Below are positions 6,160-14,673 of a DNA stretch of 16,460 nt, piece after piece. The stretch is from Candidatus Zixiibacteriota bacterium. GTDB taxonomy: Bacteria > Zixibacteria > MSB-5A5 > GN15 > FEB-12. The first letter of the stretch is position 1; each line of letters starts with the position of its first letter. Under the pieces are notes generated by a model. That model did no database searches. It saw only the letters and a program-made list of their open reading frames with translations, and was not told where the DNA came from. The translations under genes were made by a program, and so were the position numbers. The stretch is taken from NCBI GenBank assembly GCA_030591625.1, contig JAUVAR010000023.1, positions 1 through 16,460 on the forward strand. The letters are read 5' to 3'.

Positions 6160-8187
6160 TCAGTTAATTTGAAGAACGGGCAATGTGATGACGAACATTG
6201 CTCCGCCCGTTTCACTCTTGTCGATTTGAAGGCTGCCTGAATGGTCAGACACTATTTGAAAGACGGTTGGCAGACCGAGGCCGGTGCCTGCCTCTTTCGT
6301 TGTATAGTACGGAGTGAGGACTTTCTCCCGCAGTTCTTTTGGAATCCCCGGTCCATTGTCAGAAATTGTCAGGATGACTTTGTTATCATCACGAACCGCA
6401 CGCCATGATATTGAACCAGATTTGCCGTCCAATGCCTCAATTGAGTTGTTGAACAGATTCAAGAACAACTGTTTGAGACGATCGGGATCACCCTCGATAG
6501 ATAACCGATCAGTTGTTTCACAACTAAGACTAACTCCCGCACGTTCTGCTTCGGGAGTCAGGAATTGTTTCATCTCTTCCATGAATTGTCCGAGAGTAAT
6601 TGTTTGATTCGCTTTTTCCTGTTCTCTTGAGAGAGCTAAGAAGCGTGTGATGATACCGTTGAGCCGTTTGGTTTCTTCTCTTATCTTGGCAGTGAATGAA
6701 ATATATTCTTCCTGATTTTCGGTTGGCACAAATTCGCCGGCGAGTCGTTGGGCAGCTATCGAAATTGTATTCAACGGGTTTCTGATTTCATGGGCAACAC
6801 CGGCTGCGAGATTACCCATTTCAGATAATCGTTCCCTTCGGACCGAGAGCGATTCAAACTCTTTAAGACGTGTGATATCATAAACGACTAAGATAAACGC
6901 GCTTTCGTTATCATCAAGACTGAGACCGGAACAAGCTGCGAGCAAAACTCTTTCATTTCCATCAACAGTAATTGTTATTTCTCGATCGACAAGTTTATTG
7001 GCTACCGCTTCGAATTGGTTGACATCCAAATCGGGTGATGGACAAATCTCGATCCATCTTTTACCGACGACATCATGTAGTCCCAAAATTGTCTCAAAAG
7101 CGATATTTGCAAAGATTGTCGTTCCACTGTCACTGATGACAGCCACGCCCGTCTGCATCTGTTCAAAAATACGGTCGGTGATATTTTTCATACGGGTGTA
7201 TTTTGCTCGAAGTTCTCGGCGCTTGCGACGACCGTTTAAGTACAATATCAAAACTAACAATAAACATACAATCACACCTGATACGATAAGCATTTGATAG
7301 ACTAACCCGCGCGATACGGCGTCATACTGATCAAGCGAAAGCCCGACTCTGAAAAGTCCAAACTGGAATCTGTTTGTTGAGAAGGGACGAACCAGTTCGA
7401 GAACATTTTTGCCCTGAAACTCAAATGTACGTGATCCGATAGAGTCTGCTTCCAGCATATCAGTTAAGAATGGGTCTGATTCGATAGCGAGAATATTCCC
7501 CGGTGTGCGACTGGCAAAGATAATCCCCTCGACTGCCTGATAAATAATATATTCGACACCCTGTTCTCGGGACATATTTTGAGCAAGAAAACCGATTCCG
7601 GTTGCGGTGATCGCTTCGGAGTAATAGCCGGCATCACATGATATCAGCACAACTTTATCCTGACTGGCACTCAACTGTAAATAATAATGGATATCTTCGA
7701 CAGCCTCTTCATCCTGGTCAAGTAAAAGAGTAAATGCGTTCTCTCGGTTTTCAAACAGCATTTTGATTTCATCGAGAACATAATCGGGCGGAATCGGTCT
7801 TCCTGCGACCGACGCACCCGACAACTCGACAATAGAACTATCATAAAAGCGTATCGAGTAAAGATTATGATCGGATAGGAATCTTTCCAAATACTGGTTG
7901 TTTTGCGCTGTTGAATTGTAGTCCAACAAAGTGACAACCATATCGGCATAACGCTTTTGAATGAAGTAGTCGTAAAATGATTCCGAAGTTATAGCGTTAC
8001 CTGAGGCCTGAGCGAGTGCTTCGGTGAAAGCTCTTCCCTGCTCAACAAGAAGCTGGTAGCTGTCTTTGCGGCTCTCACGTACACCGTACCAGGCGAGTGA
8101 GAAAACTGCAATCGCTACGGCAAACGCTAAAATGACCGGAACGCGGTCATGTATAATTCTGTCTGAAGTTGATTTGTCTGCATCCAT
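6160..8187 (-). CDS. Membrane sensor histidine kinase with periplasmic domain and PAS
   Basis: This is a 675-residue two-component sensor. Two membrane segments (about 17-36 and 297-317) bracket a periplasmic region of about 260 residues, the size of a double-Cache-type domain, though no signature is recognised. A cytoplasmic PAS domain (about 335-440) leads into the HisKA helix with the phosphorylated H466 in GVAHEIRNPLN. The ATPase domain follows: N box NLFNNSIEAL (577-586), G1 DNGPGIP (610-616), and G2 GTGLGLP (634-640). The architecture is like AtoS/ZraS/NtrB-type kinases that often serve sigma54-dependent regulators. No response regulator is encoded in the window, so the partner is unknown. 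The gene follows a second kinase by 46 bases on the same strand and has no clear ribosome binding site of its own. The ligand is unknown. Confidence 0.93.
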   Translation of the reverse strand: MDADKSTSDRIIHDRVPVILAFAVAIAVFSLAWYGVRESRKDSYQLLVEQGRAFTEALAQASGNAITSESFYDYFIQKRYADMVVTLLDYNSTAQNNQYLERFLSDHNLYSIRFYDSSIVELSGASVAGRPIPPDYVLDEIKMLFENRENAFTLLLDQDEEAVEDIHYYLQLSASQDKVVLISCDAGYYSEAITATGIGFLAQNMSREQGVEYIIYQAVEGIIFASRTPGNILAIESDPFLTDMLEADSIGSRTFEFQGKNVLELVRPFSTNRFQFGLFRVGLSLDQYDAVSRGLVYQMLIVSGVIVCLLLVLILYLNGRRKRRELRAKYTRMKNITDRIFEQMQTGVAVISDSGTTIFANIAFETILGLHDVVGKRWIEICPSPDLDVNQFEAVANKLVDREITITVDGNERVLLAACSGLSLDDNESAFILVVYDITRLKEFESLSVRRERLSEMGNLAAGVAHEIRNPLNTISIAAQRLAGEFVPTENQEEYISFTAKIREETKRLNGIITRFLALSREQEKANQTITLGQFMEEMKQFLTPEAERAGVSLSCETTDRLSIEGDPDRLKQLFLNLFNNSIEALDGKSGSISWRAVRDDNKVILTISDNGPGIPKELREKVLTPYYTTKEAGTGLGLPTVFQIVSDHSGSLQIDKSETGGAMFVITLPVLQIN

Positions 8188-8233
8188 ATAAACAAACTAT
8201 AAGCGATCTGATGGACGAGCAAGAAAAAAGGGA

Positions 8234-10180
8234 TCAGGCGTGTGAAGGTTCTGAATGCTGAGAATTGCTCTTTTCGGTGACTTTATTACTCACCGGCAGA
8301 AGAAATACAAATACAGCTCCCTCATCAAAACGATATTCCATAAGCCCATTGTGAGCTTCAATAATCCTCTGGCAGGTGACAAGACCAATACCGTGCCCTT
8401 TTCGTTTTGTGGAGAATCGTTTCTTAAATAATGCCTCAACATTCTGCTCTGGGACACCTTCACCATTGTCATGTACTTCTACAAATGCATGCATCTCTCC
8501 ATCAATAGTACGGCTTCCTGTAACAAAATGAATCTTAGCATCACCTTCCTTATCTTTTAGGGAATCGGAGGCATTGAAGACAAGATTCACGAGTGTTTGT
8601 TGGATCTGTCCAAAGTCAAAACGCATAGCAGGAATTTGAGGATCGAGATGAGCAGAAAATGTCACATGATCAAATCGGTTTTGAGGTTTCAAGAAAGCGA
8701 TAACATTTTCGGCAATCTGGTTAAGTGAACCAAGTTCAAAAACTGCATCCTCGGGAGATGCATCCATCAGACCGTTGGCGAAATGGGCTACTCTATCAAC
8801 AGTAGTTTTCATCAGCTCAAGTTTTTTATCGATTTTCTCCTGATCCCCTCTCTTCAGCAGAATTGGCATAAGCTCAACATTGCCCGAAAGAATAGCGAGA
8901 TAGTTATTGATTTCGTGAGCGATATCTCCGGCCATTTCACCCCGAGTACAATAACGATCAACCCTGACCATCATTTCCTGGAAAGCATGAGATTCTGAAA
9001 TATCGTTAAGCATATATAGTATTGATGATGGCATGTCATCAACTGCGGGGATAGTATTTCTAATTACATAGGCGGGGTAATAATCATTGTCGCCCCTTTT
9101 GCAGACAGCCTCAAAGCCGGGCTCATCATTTTCATACTTAGTCTGGCCAGTCCCGGAATCAGGAGAGGCTTGAATCAAATCAGAAATATTGCTGCCAATT
9201 AACTTATTGCTTGTAATACCAAAATCTTTAGATGCAGCCCGATTGCAAAGCGTAACATAACCATCGGTATCTGTAACTATAATACTGACCGGTGAACAAT
9301 CTACTAATGTCGCTAAGAATGCTTGTGAATGAACCAACGATGCATTCACTTTGCTAAGTTTGTTGTCGTAGTCTTCCATAGTCTTTCGATTATCTTTTAA
9401 GGTTCGTGACATAGAGCTGAATGACTGAGTTAACTGCCTGACTACTTTATCGTCATTACGGTTGAACTTTTTATCTGATTGTTCGGTATTATGACCCTTC
9501 ATCTCTTCCATCAACCCGGTTAGTGGATTCTTTAACCGTTTTGCAATGAGATAGACGATCAAAAGTGCAAGAAGTGCCGAAACTAAGAAAAGTAAGAATA
9601 TAGCATATAGAAGCCCTGAACGGGATGTAATAACCAAATCGTGCTTAACTGCCGCTACCAAAATAATTGGTGGGGTTTTTCCGGTATTGAGATGAGTATA
9701 AAAGACTGATCGTTGAGCTTCAATCATAGTGGCCAGAATAAATCCCGGTTCATCATTGGCAACATGACGTACAATTGATTTATCAATCCCCGATATCAAC
9801 GACTTGTCTGAATCTGCAAGTACAGTATTCTCTATATCTTTCGTGGCATTCCACTCTCCAATAAGATTGATTGAATCAGTGTCATGCTCAGGTTCAACGA
9901 AAGCTATATTGCATATATTCGAGCGTTTCAAAAGTCTGAATATTATATCGTTTTTAGCGGTTGCAGAAATGCTATCAGATCGGTTGAATAATTCTGTTTC
10001 GAGAGACTGAGCCAGGGAAGCAACAGATTGCCTCATTGTACTGATATTGGCGTTAGAGTACGAGTTATCAGACGGGAAGAACAGTATCAGAGCGAGAGCC
10101 AAAAATATGAATACCACCTGTAGAAATATCAGATGGCTCAGTCGAGTCATAATGCCTGGTTTTATAATATCTATCTTCAC
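8234..10180 (-). CDS. Membrane sensor histidine kinase with HAMP and PAS domains
   Basis: This is a 648-residue sensor kinase. Membrane segments at about 13-35 and 188-211 flank an extracytoplasmic domain of about 150 residues. After the membrane come a HAMP-like linker (about 210-262), a short coiled coil, a PAS domain (about 285-395), then H422 in GDIAHEINN. The ATPase domain has N box NLVFNASDSL (532-541), G1 DNGEGVP (571-577) and G2 GHGIGL (595-600). The usual Pro of the H box (HEI-NPL) is Tyr here (HEINNYL). The GTG at 10180 is chosen because GAGGAA lies just upstream; the ATG at 10150 has no such site, and an in-frame GTG at 10321 falls inside the leader RNA. It is the first gene of a two-kinase operon led by a promoter and structured leader. 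Signal and response regulator are unknown. Confidence 0.9.
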   Translation of the reverse strand: MKIDIIKPGIMTRLSHLIFLQVVFIFLALALILFFPSDNSYSNANISTMRQSVASLAQSLETELFNRSDSISATAKNDIIFRLLKRSNICNIAFVEPEHDTDSINLIGEWNATKDIENTVLADSDKSLISGIDKSIVRHVANDEPGFILATMIEAQRSVFYTHLNTGKTPPIILVAAVKHDLVITSRSGLLYAIFLLFLVSALLALLIVYLIAKRLKNPLTGLMEEMKGHNTEQSDKKFNRNDDKVVRQLTQSFSSMSRTLKDNRKTMEDYDNKLSKVNASLVHSQAFLATLVDCSPVSIIVTDTDGYVTLCNRAASKDFGITSNKLIGSNISDLIQASPDSGTGQTKYENDEPGFEAVCKRGDNDYYPAYVIRNTIPAVDDMPSSILYMLNDISESHAFQEMMVRVDRYCTRGEMAGDIAHEINNYLAILSGNVELMPILLKRGDQEKIDKKLELMKTTVDRVAHFANGLMDASPEDAVFELGSLNQIAENVIAFLKPQNRFDHVTFSAHLDPQIPAMRFDFGQIQQTLVNLVFNASDSLKDKEGDAKIHFVTGSRTIDGEMHAFVEVHDNGEGVPEQNVEALFKKRFSTKRKGHGIGLVTCQRIIEAHNGLMEYRFDEGAVFVFLLPVSNKVTEKSNSQHSEPSHA

Positions 10181-10260
10181 TGATTCCTCAAAAATTGGTA
10201 CAACCCATTTTATCGGCCAGTGTTGATTCAATCTGAACAGAGAATTTATAAATATAAATA

Positions 10261-10332
10261 TAGGGAGTGGTGGAGGGGGGATGCCCGACTCTAACGTCAG
10301 GTGGCTGGAGAACCAGCGCACACCACTCCCTA
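10261..10332 (-). ncRNA. Structured 5' leader RNA, three-way junction, before the kinase operon
   Basis: Read on the minus strand from 10332, a perfect 12-bp closing stem (TAGGGAGTGGTG at 10332-10321 with its complement at 10272-10261) encloses two hairpins. One is GCTGG-TTCT-CCAGC (10317-10304). The other is CCTGAC-GTTAGA-GTCGGG (10301-10284). A C-rich strand (10283-10273) completes the junction. The second hairpin has a U-G pair on this strand but would have a C-A mismatch on the other, so minus-strand transcription is favoured. The predicted promoter places the RNA start at the first bases of the closing stem, and the kinase start codon lies 80 bases beyond it. This could be a riboswitch-like leader, a stabilising 5' structure, or a small palindromic element; no known family is matched. 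Confidence 0.55.
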
Positions 10333-10336
10333 ATCA

Positions 10337-10365
10337 TCTATAAAAGCTATAAAACTCTTTAACAA
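10337..10365 (-). promoter_or_regulatory. Promoter of the histidine kinase operon
   Basis: On the minus strand TTGTTA (10360-10365, four of six matches) is followed after exactly 17 bases by TATAGA (10337-10342, four of six). The start site would be near 10330-10332, at the foot of the structured leader. The hexamers are moderate, but spacing and position agree with the RNA structure. Confidence 0.5.
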
Positions 10366-10629
10366 TCTCAGTCGTTTATGTATGTATGGGCAGCAAGCCG
10401 CTTGCCCAAATTAGTAGTAAAACGATAGGTAACTTCGTTGTTGAAATATAAGCCCTAAAGTGTTTTCACGCAACCAGAAACGTCGATTGAAGCTGAACCA
10501 GAAAGTTAATGAATAATGTTAGCTCTATTGGAGAATCAAGACAATTGTAATAAGATTGCAATCCTTTGCACAGAGCATTTTATGCGCCAGACTTGTTAGG
10601 TATTGAGGAACTGGCAGGATAAAATCGAA

Positions 10630-10668
10630 ACAAAGAAAAAGCCGGTCAGTTACTTAAAACGACCGGCT
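10630..10668 (-). terminator. Intrinsic terminator of the RskA-like lipoprotein gene
   Basis: On the minus strand AGCCGGTC (10668-10661) and GACCGGCT (10647-10640) form a perfect 8-bp stem with a 13-base loop, followed by TTTTTCTTTG. It lies about 20 bases after the stop codon at 10688. Confidence 0.88.
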
Positions 10669-10687
10669 AATTCAATATTGTCATTTA

Positions 10688-12289
10688 CTATTCTCTGATA
10701 TAGCTAATCTTTATTTCCGGGAATCCGCGACCAATATTACCTTCAACCGTTCCTGTAAGGTTGTCCATTAAGGTAGATCTTTCACCTATATAATGAGCTG
10801 CAAGGGCAATTAATGGGAAGTTAGTAGTATCGGAGCGGAAGTTATTCGGCACCAATGAGATAAAAACAGTCGTCGGAACAGATCCATAATCACCACTCGG
10901 CTCTATAAGCTCAATGTAGTCAGTTCCTGTTCCCCAGGCCGAATCCATCGCAGCAGTATCTAAGAAATCTTCACCTGCATAACGAGGACGCTGGTATAAA
11001 GTGTCATAGATAGTATCGATAGGTCCTGTTTCGGTGATAGGATCCCAAGAAGAGCTGTCATAAAGCACTCTCATCCCGGCATACAACGAGAATGTGAATG
11101 GATCAGCATCATCAACAGTATCGATTTTGCTAAAGGTACCAGTTGAAACCATTTGCCCGTCAGAGCCAGGGAACCAATTTTTCTGCGGAGTATTGTGTGG
11201 CCAGGCTGGTCCCGTAAAGCGATTTGGAATTGTGTCTTGGATATTCTGTGAAACTACCCAACCTTCCCATTTCCAACCTAAGGCAGAGTAGTCAGGCAAC
11301 CCGTATTCATCTTGAGTGAATATATCATATATGACATCACGACTCAATCCGGAATCTACCGAGTAGGTAGGTTCTATTTGTGTTTTTGTGAATGGATATG
11401 TATCATCACGCGCGTAGTTTAATTTAATAGTCATTCCAATATGTAAGAATGAGTCAGGTCTGAGGATCAAAGTATCAGGGCCATACATCAAACGAGTTGA
11501 ATCGACAGAGAAAGTATCTACACCAACAGGGAATGGTCCGTGTAATGAATCTACATTTGTTGTGTCTGTACTTGTGTCATAAACAGTTGTAATTGTTGTG
11601 TCCCAAACCGGGTTGGAAGAGTCAATTACAGTATCAATAATAGTATCAATTGGAATTTCTGGAACAACATCAACCTCTATGGTATCAAACTCCGCCCAGG
11701 TAGTATCATTGATATGATCAAATGCTACCCTATAATTACAAAACCAGACACCACTACCATCATTGATTGATCTATCGTTGTCAGAAACAGCTTCGAAGTT
11801 GTAGAATGCTATCGCTCTGTGGAGATCTTCAGATTCAGGGAAGTTCAATTTTGGATGGAAATCTTCCAATTGAACAATTTTGTCTGTCAGCATCACAGGT
11901 CCCATAGTTAGACCTTCAGTTGTGCTGTCTTCTTCAATAGTGACACTAAGATAGGTATAACTAAACAGGTCTCCATCTAAGACAAACATATTAGAGTCTG
12001 CTCTTATTGTACCGGTAGTATCCAGGAATGCAATCAGAGTATCAGAATCGATAAAAGAGAATCTGCCCAAAGATTTTGCAGTACCAGAAGCAGGCACTAC
12101 CCAAAGTTCATAAATCATTCCAGCAGGTGGGGTTGGCAACCTTTCGGCGCTCAAAAACATAGTTGTCTTGTTAGCTGGTACTAATACATTGTCCGGTTGA
12201 TCTAAAAAGGCATCATCGCAGCTATAGAATAGACCTATGGCCAAAAGTGTCAATGCAAAAAATAGAATCCGACTATCGGGCTTTTTCAT
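10688..12289 (-). CDS. Large lipoprotein with two RskA-like segments
   Basis: This is a 533-residue exported protein. A signal peptide ends at FYSC, so C24 is the probable lipidated residue; the lipobox is loose and followed by Asp-Asp. Residues 51-138 resemble the extracytoplasmic domain of RskA-type anti-sigma factors: LPTPPAGMIYELWVV (51-65), then a glycine-phenylalanine strand, then VTIEEDSTTEGLTMGPVML (116-134). A second, weaker copy seems to run from WEGWVV (341-346) through TGTFSKID (383-390) to IELIEPSGDYGSVPTTVFI (459-477). Between them lies an Asp/Thr/Ile-rich low-complexity stretch (about 203-250). There is no transmembrane helix or sigma-binding domain after the signal, so it is not itself an anti-sigma factor. 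The ATG at 12289 is supported by AAGGAG eight bases upstream; a longer reading to 12391 would cross its own promoter. Function is unknown, likely periplasmic or outer-membrane. Confidence 0.82.
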   Translation of the reverse strand: MKKPDSRILFFALTLLAIGLFYSCDDAFLDQPDNVLVPANKTTMFLSAERLPTPPAGMIYELWVVPASGTAKSLGRFSFIDSDTLIAFLDTTGTIRADSNMFVLDGDLFSYTYLSVTIEEDSTTEGLTMGPVMLTDKIVQLEDFHPKLNFPESEDLHRAIAFYNFEAVSDNDRSINDGSGVWFCNYRVAFDHINDTTWAEFDTIEVDVVPEIPIDTIIDTVIDSSNPVWDTTITTVYDTSTDTTNVDSLHGPFPVGVDTFSVDSTRLMYGPDTLILRPDSFLHIGMTIKLNYARDDTYPFTKTQIEPTYSVDSGLSRDVIYDIFTQDEYGLPDYSALGWKWEGWVVSQNIQDTIPNRFTGPAWPHNTPQKNWFPGSDGQMVSTGTFSKIDTVDDADPFTFSLYAGMRVLYDSSSWDPITETGPIDTIYDTLYQRPRYAGEDFLDTAAMDSAWGTGTDYIELIEPSGDYGSVPTTVFISLVPNNFRSDTTNFPLIALAAHYIGERSTLMDNLTGTVEGNIGRGFPEIKISYIRE

Positions 12290-12361
12290 CCTCAAAACTC
12301 CTTCTCCTCCTCGGGAATTACCCTGAAAAAAAGCACAAAATTCCTCAAACCATAAGACGCA

Positions 12362-12391
12362 ATTATACCACCAAAACGAACCCTGTGTCAA
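12362..12391 (-). promoter_or_regulatory. Consensus sigma70-type promoter of the lipoprotein gene
   Basis: On the minus strand TTGACA (12386-12391) and TATAAT (12362-12367) are both perfect matches, separated by 18 bases. Transcription should start near 12355, giving a leader of about 65 bases before the ATG at 12289. Confidence 0.88.
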
Positions 12392-12517
12392 GCGGTTAAT
12401 TGGCCCTTATCTCAGGCCACTAAATAGACGTGTATGGTAACCTCAAAATCTAAAGAAAAAAGGGATTCTGTCGATATTTTTACAAAATGCTATCTTTGTA
12501 TCATGTAGGGGAATACT

Positions 12518-14665
12518 TTGAAATCCTGTAGTTCATGTGGAATAGAAAATCTGGCCGAATCGACTGTATGTGCAGCTTGTGGCCAACCGATCACTGCAAA
12601 CTTATCGGGGCAGACTATTAATCAAGTATCTGCCGATGATTTGGAGCTCGAAGTAAGCGAGGCTCCTGGCTCAAACCCTGAAATAGTGGGTATGCCACCT
12701 GCAAAGTCAGAAGATGATCCTATAGGAGTTCAAAGTAATGCCGATTTGATGGTAGATCAGGGTAGGCCGAATAATGATGGCTTACAGGTGTCTGAAGGCT
12801 CCTCATTTGGGTCTCATGATCTTATTGGAAGCTCTGAACCTCAATTACCTGAGATAAATACTCCGATTCCAACTCCCCCCAGTTCAGATGAACAACCTCC
12901 TGAAGCGGACAATGAAACGAATCATCTATCTGAGGAGCAGGTTAAGTCTATCAGAAAACAGCTCTACGGCCATGGAGATAATTATATTGGGAATGAAGAG
13001 AAAATGAATCTTCTAAACAATATGAATTCCCAGTCTGAGCCGACTCCTGACCAATCATCCAAACCTGCTGCTACTGGCTTTGATAATGCTCCAATCGTCC
13101 CTCCTTCAAAAAATAAAAGTTCTAAACCGCAACCTGTTCCAGAACTTACCGGGGATAAGCCCAAAATGGCCTCTCGAACCAGAGGAATCGCATATTTTGC
13201 AAAAAATATTATTCAAATTTCCGGCGAACAGGAGATATTTGAGAATGATGAACTAAGTATTAATGACCGGCTATATATTCTCAAAAAGAAGCATATATCA
13301 TCACGAAATCTAATTGCTATCGTTGCTCCAATTGCAGCGATTTTAGTCTTTTGGCTCGGTACCGCATTTACAACTGATATTAATACAGGCACAGGTCAGA
13401 TAGTTGGTCTGATTCTCAATGAGCAGGAGCAGCCATATACATTGGGAACGGAAGTAAGAATTCCATCAATTGGCAAAAGCTACCGTACTAATGCCCAGGG
13501 ATTCTTTAAATCAGATATGATAGAACGCGGTTCTTATGAAATCGAATACTTGCTCAATGGTAAGGTTGTATTTACTGATTTTGCTACAGTTGTTGATGGT
13601 GAAGTAACAACTATTACGATGAGTCCCCGACCTCCTGTAGTTAAAAAGAGTGCTCCCTCAAAGCGAGCTGCAACAAAGATAGTTGCAAAAGAGCCCAAAG
13701 CTGCCAAAGCCAACTCAATTGAAACAGCTGCTATCAAACCAGAGAATAACGAACCTGTAAAAAGAGCCTCGGCCCCCAAAGTGACTCCGGCAAAAATCAA
13801 ACTTGCCACCAATATCAGAAATGCAACTTTCCGTCTTGATGGAAAAGTACTTGGATCAGGCAATCTTACTTACACTCGCATCAAACCCGGGAAGCATGAT
13901 TATGAAGTATCAGCCAAAGGATTTGTACCCGAAGCTGGTTCGATTGAAATAAAGAATGGTGAGCTTTTTACATTGAAAATTAATCTTGATGTGCTCTCTG
14001 ATGAACAGATTGCTGAATCAATGACCTCCGCTGAATTTATTGAAGCAGGACGCACAGCACTTGCCGCGAGTGAATATAACGACGCAATATTGAATTTTGA
14101 CAAAGCAGTTGAAAAAGATCCCTCAAGTAGTGATGCACTCTTTGGACTGGCTGAAGCAAAAGATCGATCCGGCGACAAGAACGGTTCATTGAACGATTAT
14201 ATCGCAGCCGGTATTAATTACAGATTGAAAAACAACTACAAAATGGCAGCGACCTGCTACAGCCGTGCTCTGGCGATTGACGATAAATCGATTGAAGCAT
14301 TACTCCAGCGTGGTTCTCTCTATCTTGCCAGGGGTGAACAGCTTGGTGCATTAAGTGATTTTGAAACAGTTAAAAGACTCGACCGTCGCAACTCACGGGC
14401 GTACTTAGGACTTGGTGAAGCGAGATTTGAACAAGGTAATTACAATAAAGCGATTAAGCATTTTAAGGATGCCAAGTCTTTAGATAGCAAAAATCCGGTA
14501 ATCTACCAATTCCTTATGCTCTCGTATATGGCGATAGACAAAGAAAAGGATGTCCGCAAGGCATATAATAAATTCGTAAAGGTGGCTAACGACGAAGAAC
14601 TTAGGAAGTTCAAAGCTAACAAGAAGTATTCAGCTGTACAGTCAATCATTAACGAAGAAAACTAA
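12518..14665 (+). CDS. Zinc-ribbon / TM / PEGA / TPR membrane protein
   Basis: This is a 715-residue multidomain protein. The N-terminus is a zinc ribbon with CxxC pairs at C4/C7 and C18/C21. A long, probably disordered acidic and Pro/Ser-rich linker (about 25-215) follows, then one membrane helix (about 264-285). Outside the membrane come a carboxypeptidase-regulatory/CnaB-like beta domain (about 293-368), an Ala/Lys/Pro-rich linker, a PEGA domain (about 424-491, FRLDGKVLGSG... and IKPGKHDYEV), and several TPR repeats (about 503-690). By topology the zinc ribbon is cytoplasmic and the PEGA/TPR part periplasmic. Such proteins are thought to be envelope scaffolds; no enzyme motif is present. 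The start is a TTG preceded by AGGGGA, chosen because MKSCSSCG is the natural ribbon start. It is divergent from the RskA-like lipoprotein and 8 bases ahead of a two-CW gene. Confidence 0.88.
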   Translation: MKSCSSCGIENLAESTVCAACGQPITANLSGQTINQVSADDLELEVSEAPGSNPEIVGMPPAKSEDDPIGVQSNADLMVDQGRPNNDGLQVSEGSSFGSHDLIGSSEPQLPEINTPIPTPPSSDEQPPEADNETNHLSEEQVKSIRKQLYGHGDNYIGNEEKMNLLNNMNSQSEPTPDQSSKPAATGFDNAPIVPPSKNKSSKPQPVPELTGDKPKMASRTRGIAYFAKNIIQISGEQEIFENDELSINDRLYILKKKHISSRNLIAIVAPIAAILVFWLGTAFTTDINTGTGQIVGLILNEQEQPYTLGTEVRIPSIGKSYRTNAQGFFKSDMIERGSYEIEYLLNGKVVFTDFATVVDGEVTTITMSPRPPVVKKSAPSKRAATKIVAKEPKAAKANSIETAAIKPENNEPVKRASAPKVTPAKIKLATNIRNATFRLDGKVLGSGNLTYTRIKPGKHDYEVSAKGFVPEAGSIEIKNGELFTLKINLDVLSDEQIAESMTSAEFIEAGRTALAASEYNDAILNFDKAVEKDPSSSDALFGLAEAKDRSGDKNGSLNDYIAAGINYRLKNNYKMAATCYSRALAIDDKSIEALLQRGSLYLARGEQLGALSDFETVKRLDRRNSRAYLGLGEARFEQGNYNKAIKHFKDAKSLDSKNPVIYQFLMLSYMAIDKEKDVRKAYNKFVKVANDEELRKFKANKKYSAVQSIINEEN

Positions 14666-14673
14666 TTTAACTT

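Larger units (their letters stand above)
10333..10687. other. Intergenic region between lipoprotein and kinase operon
   Basis: No coding sequence is supported here. Besides the kinase promoter at its left end and the lipoprotein terminator at its right end, it contains a GC-rich palindrome GCAAGC-C-GCTTGC (10393-10405), similar in style to the palindromes at 3275-3980. The rest (about 10410-10625) shows nothing recognisable. Confidence 0.5.

Noticed and set aside
10181..10321. Upstream extension of the second kinase to a GTG at 10321
   Set aside because: The extension is proline- and aromatic-rich, lies inside the structured leader, and has no ribosome binding site, while the GTG at 10180 has GAGGAA just upstream and leads directly to the first membrane segment.
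10261..10332. Integron attC site or MITE as explanation of the palindrome
   Set aside because: No GTTRRRY/RYYYAAC pair fits in the right places, and no target-site duplication is visible at the ends; the promoter alignment favours a leader RNA, although a small mobile palindrome is not fully excluded.
12290..12391. Upstream extension of the RskA-like lipoprotein
   Set aside because: It would include the perfect TTGACA/TATAAT promoter and place 34 residues before an otherwise normal signal peptide.
12479..12504. Plus-strand promoter TTTACA...TATCAT before the PEGA/TPR gene
   Set aside because: The spacing is only 14 bases and no better pair was found, so the promoter of this gene is left unassigned.
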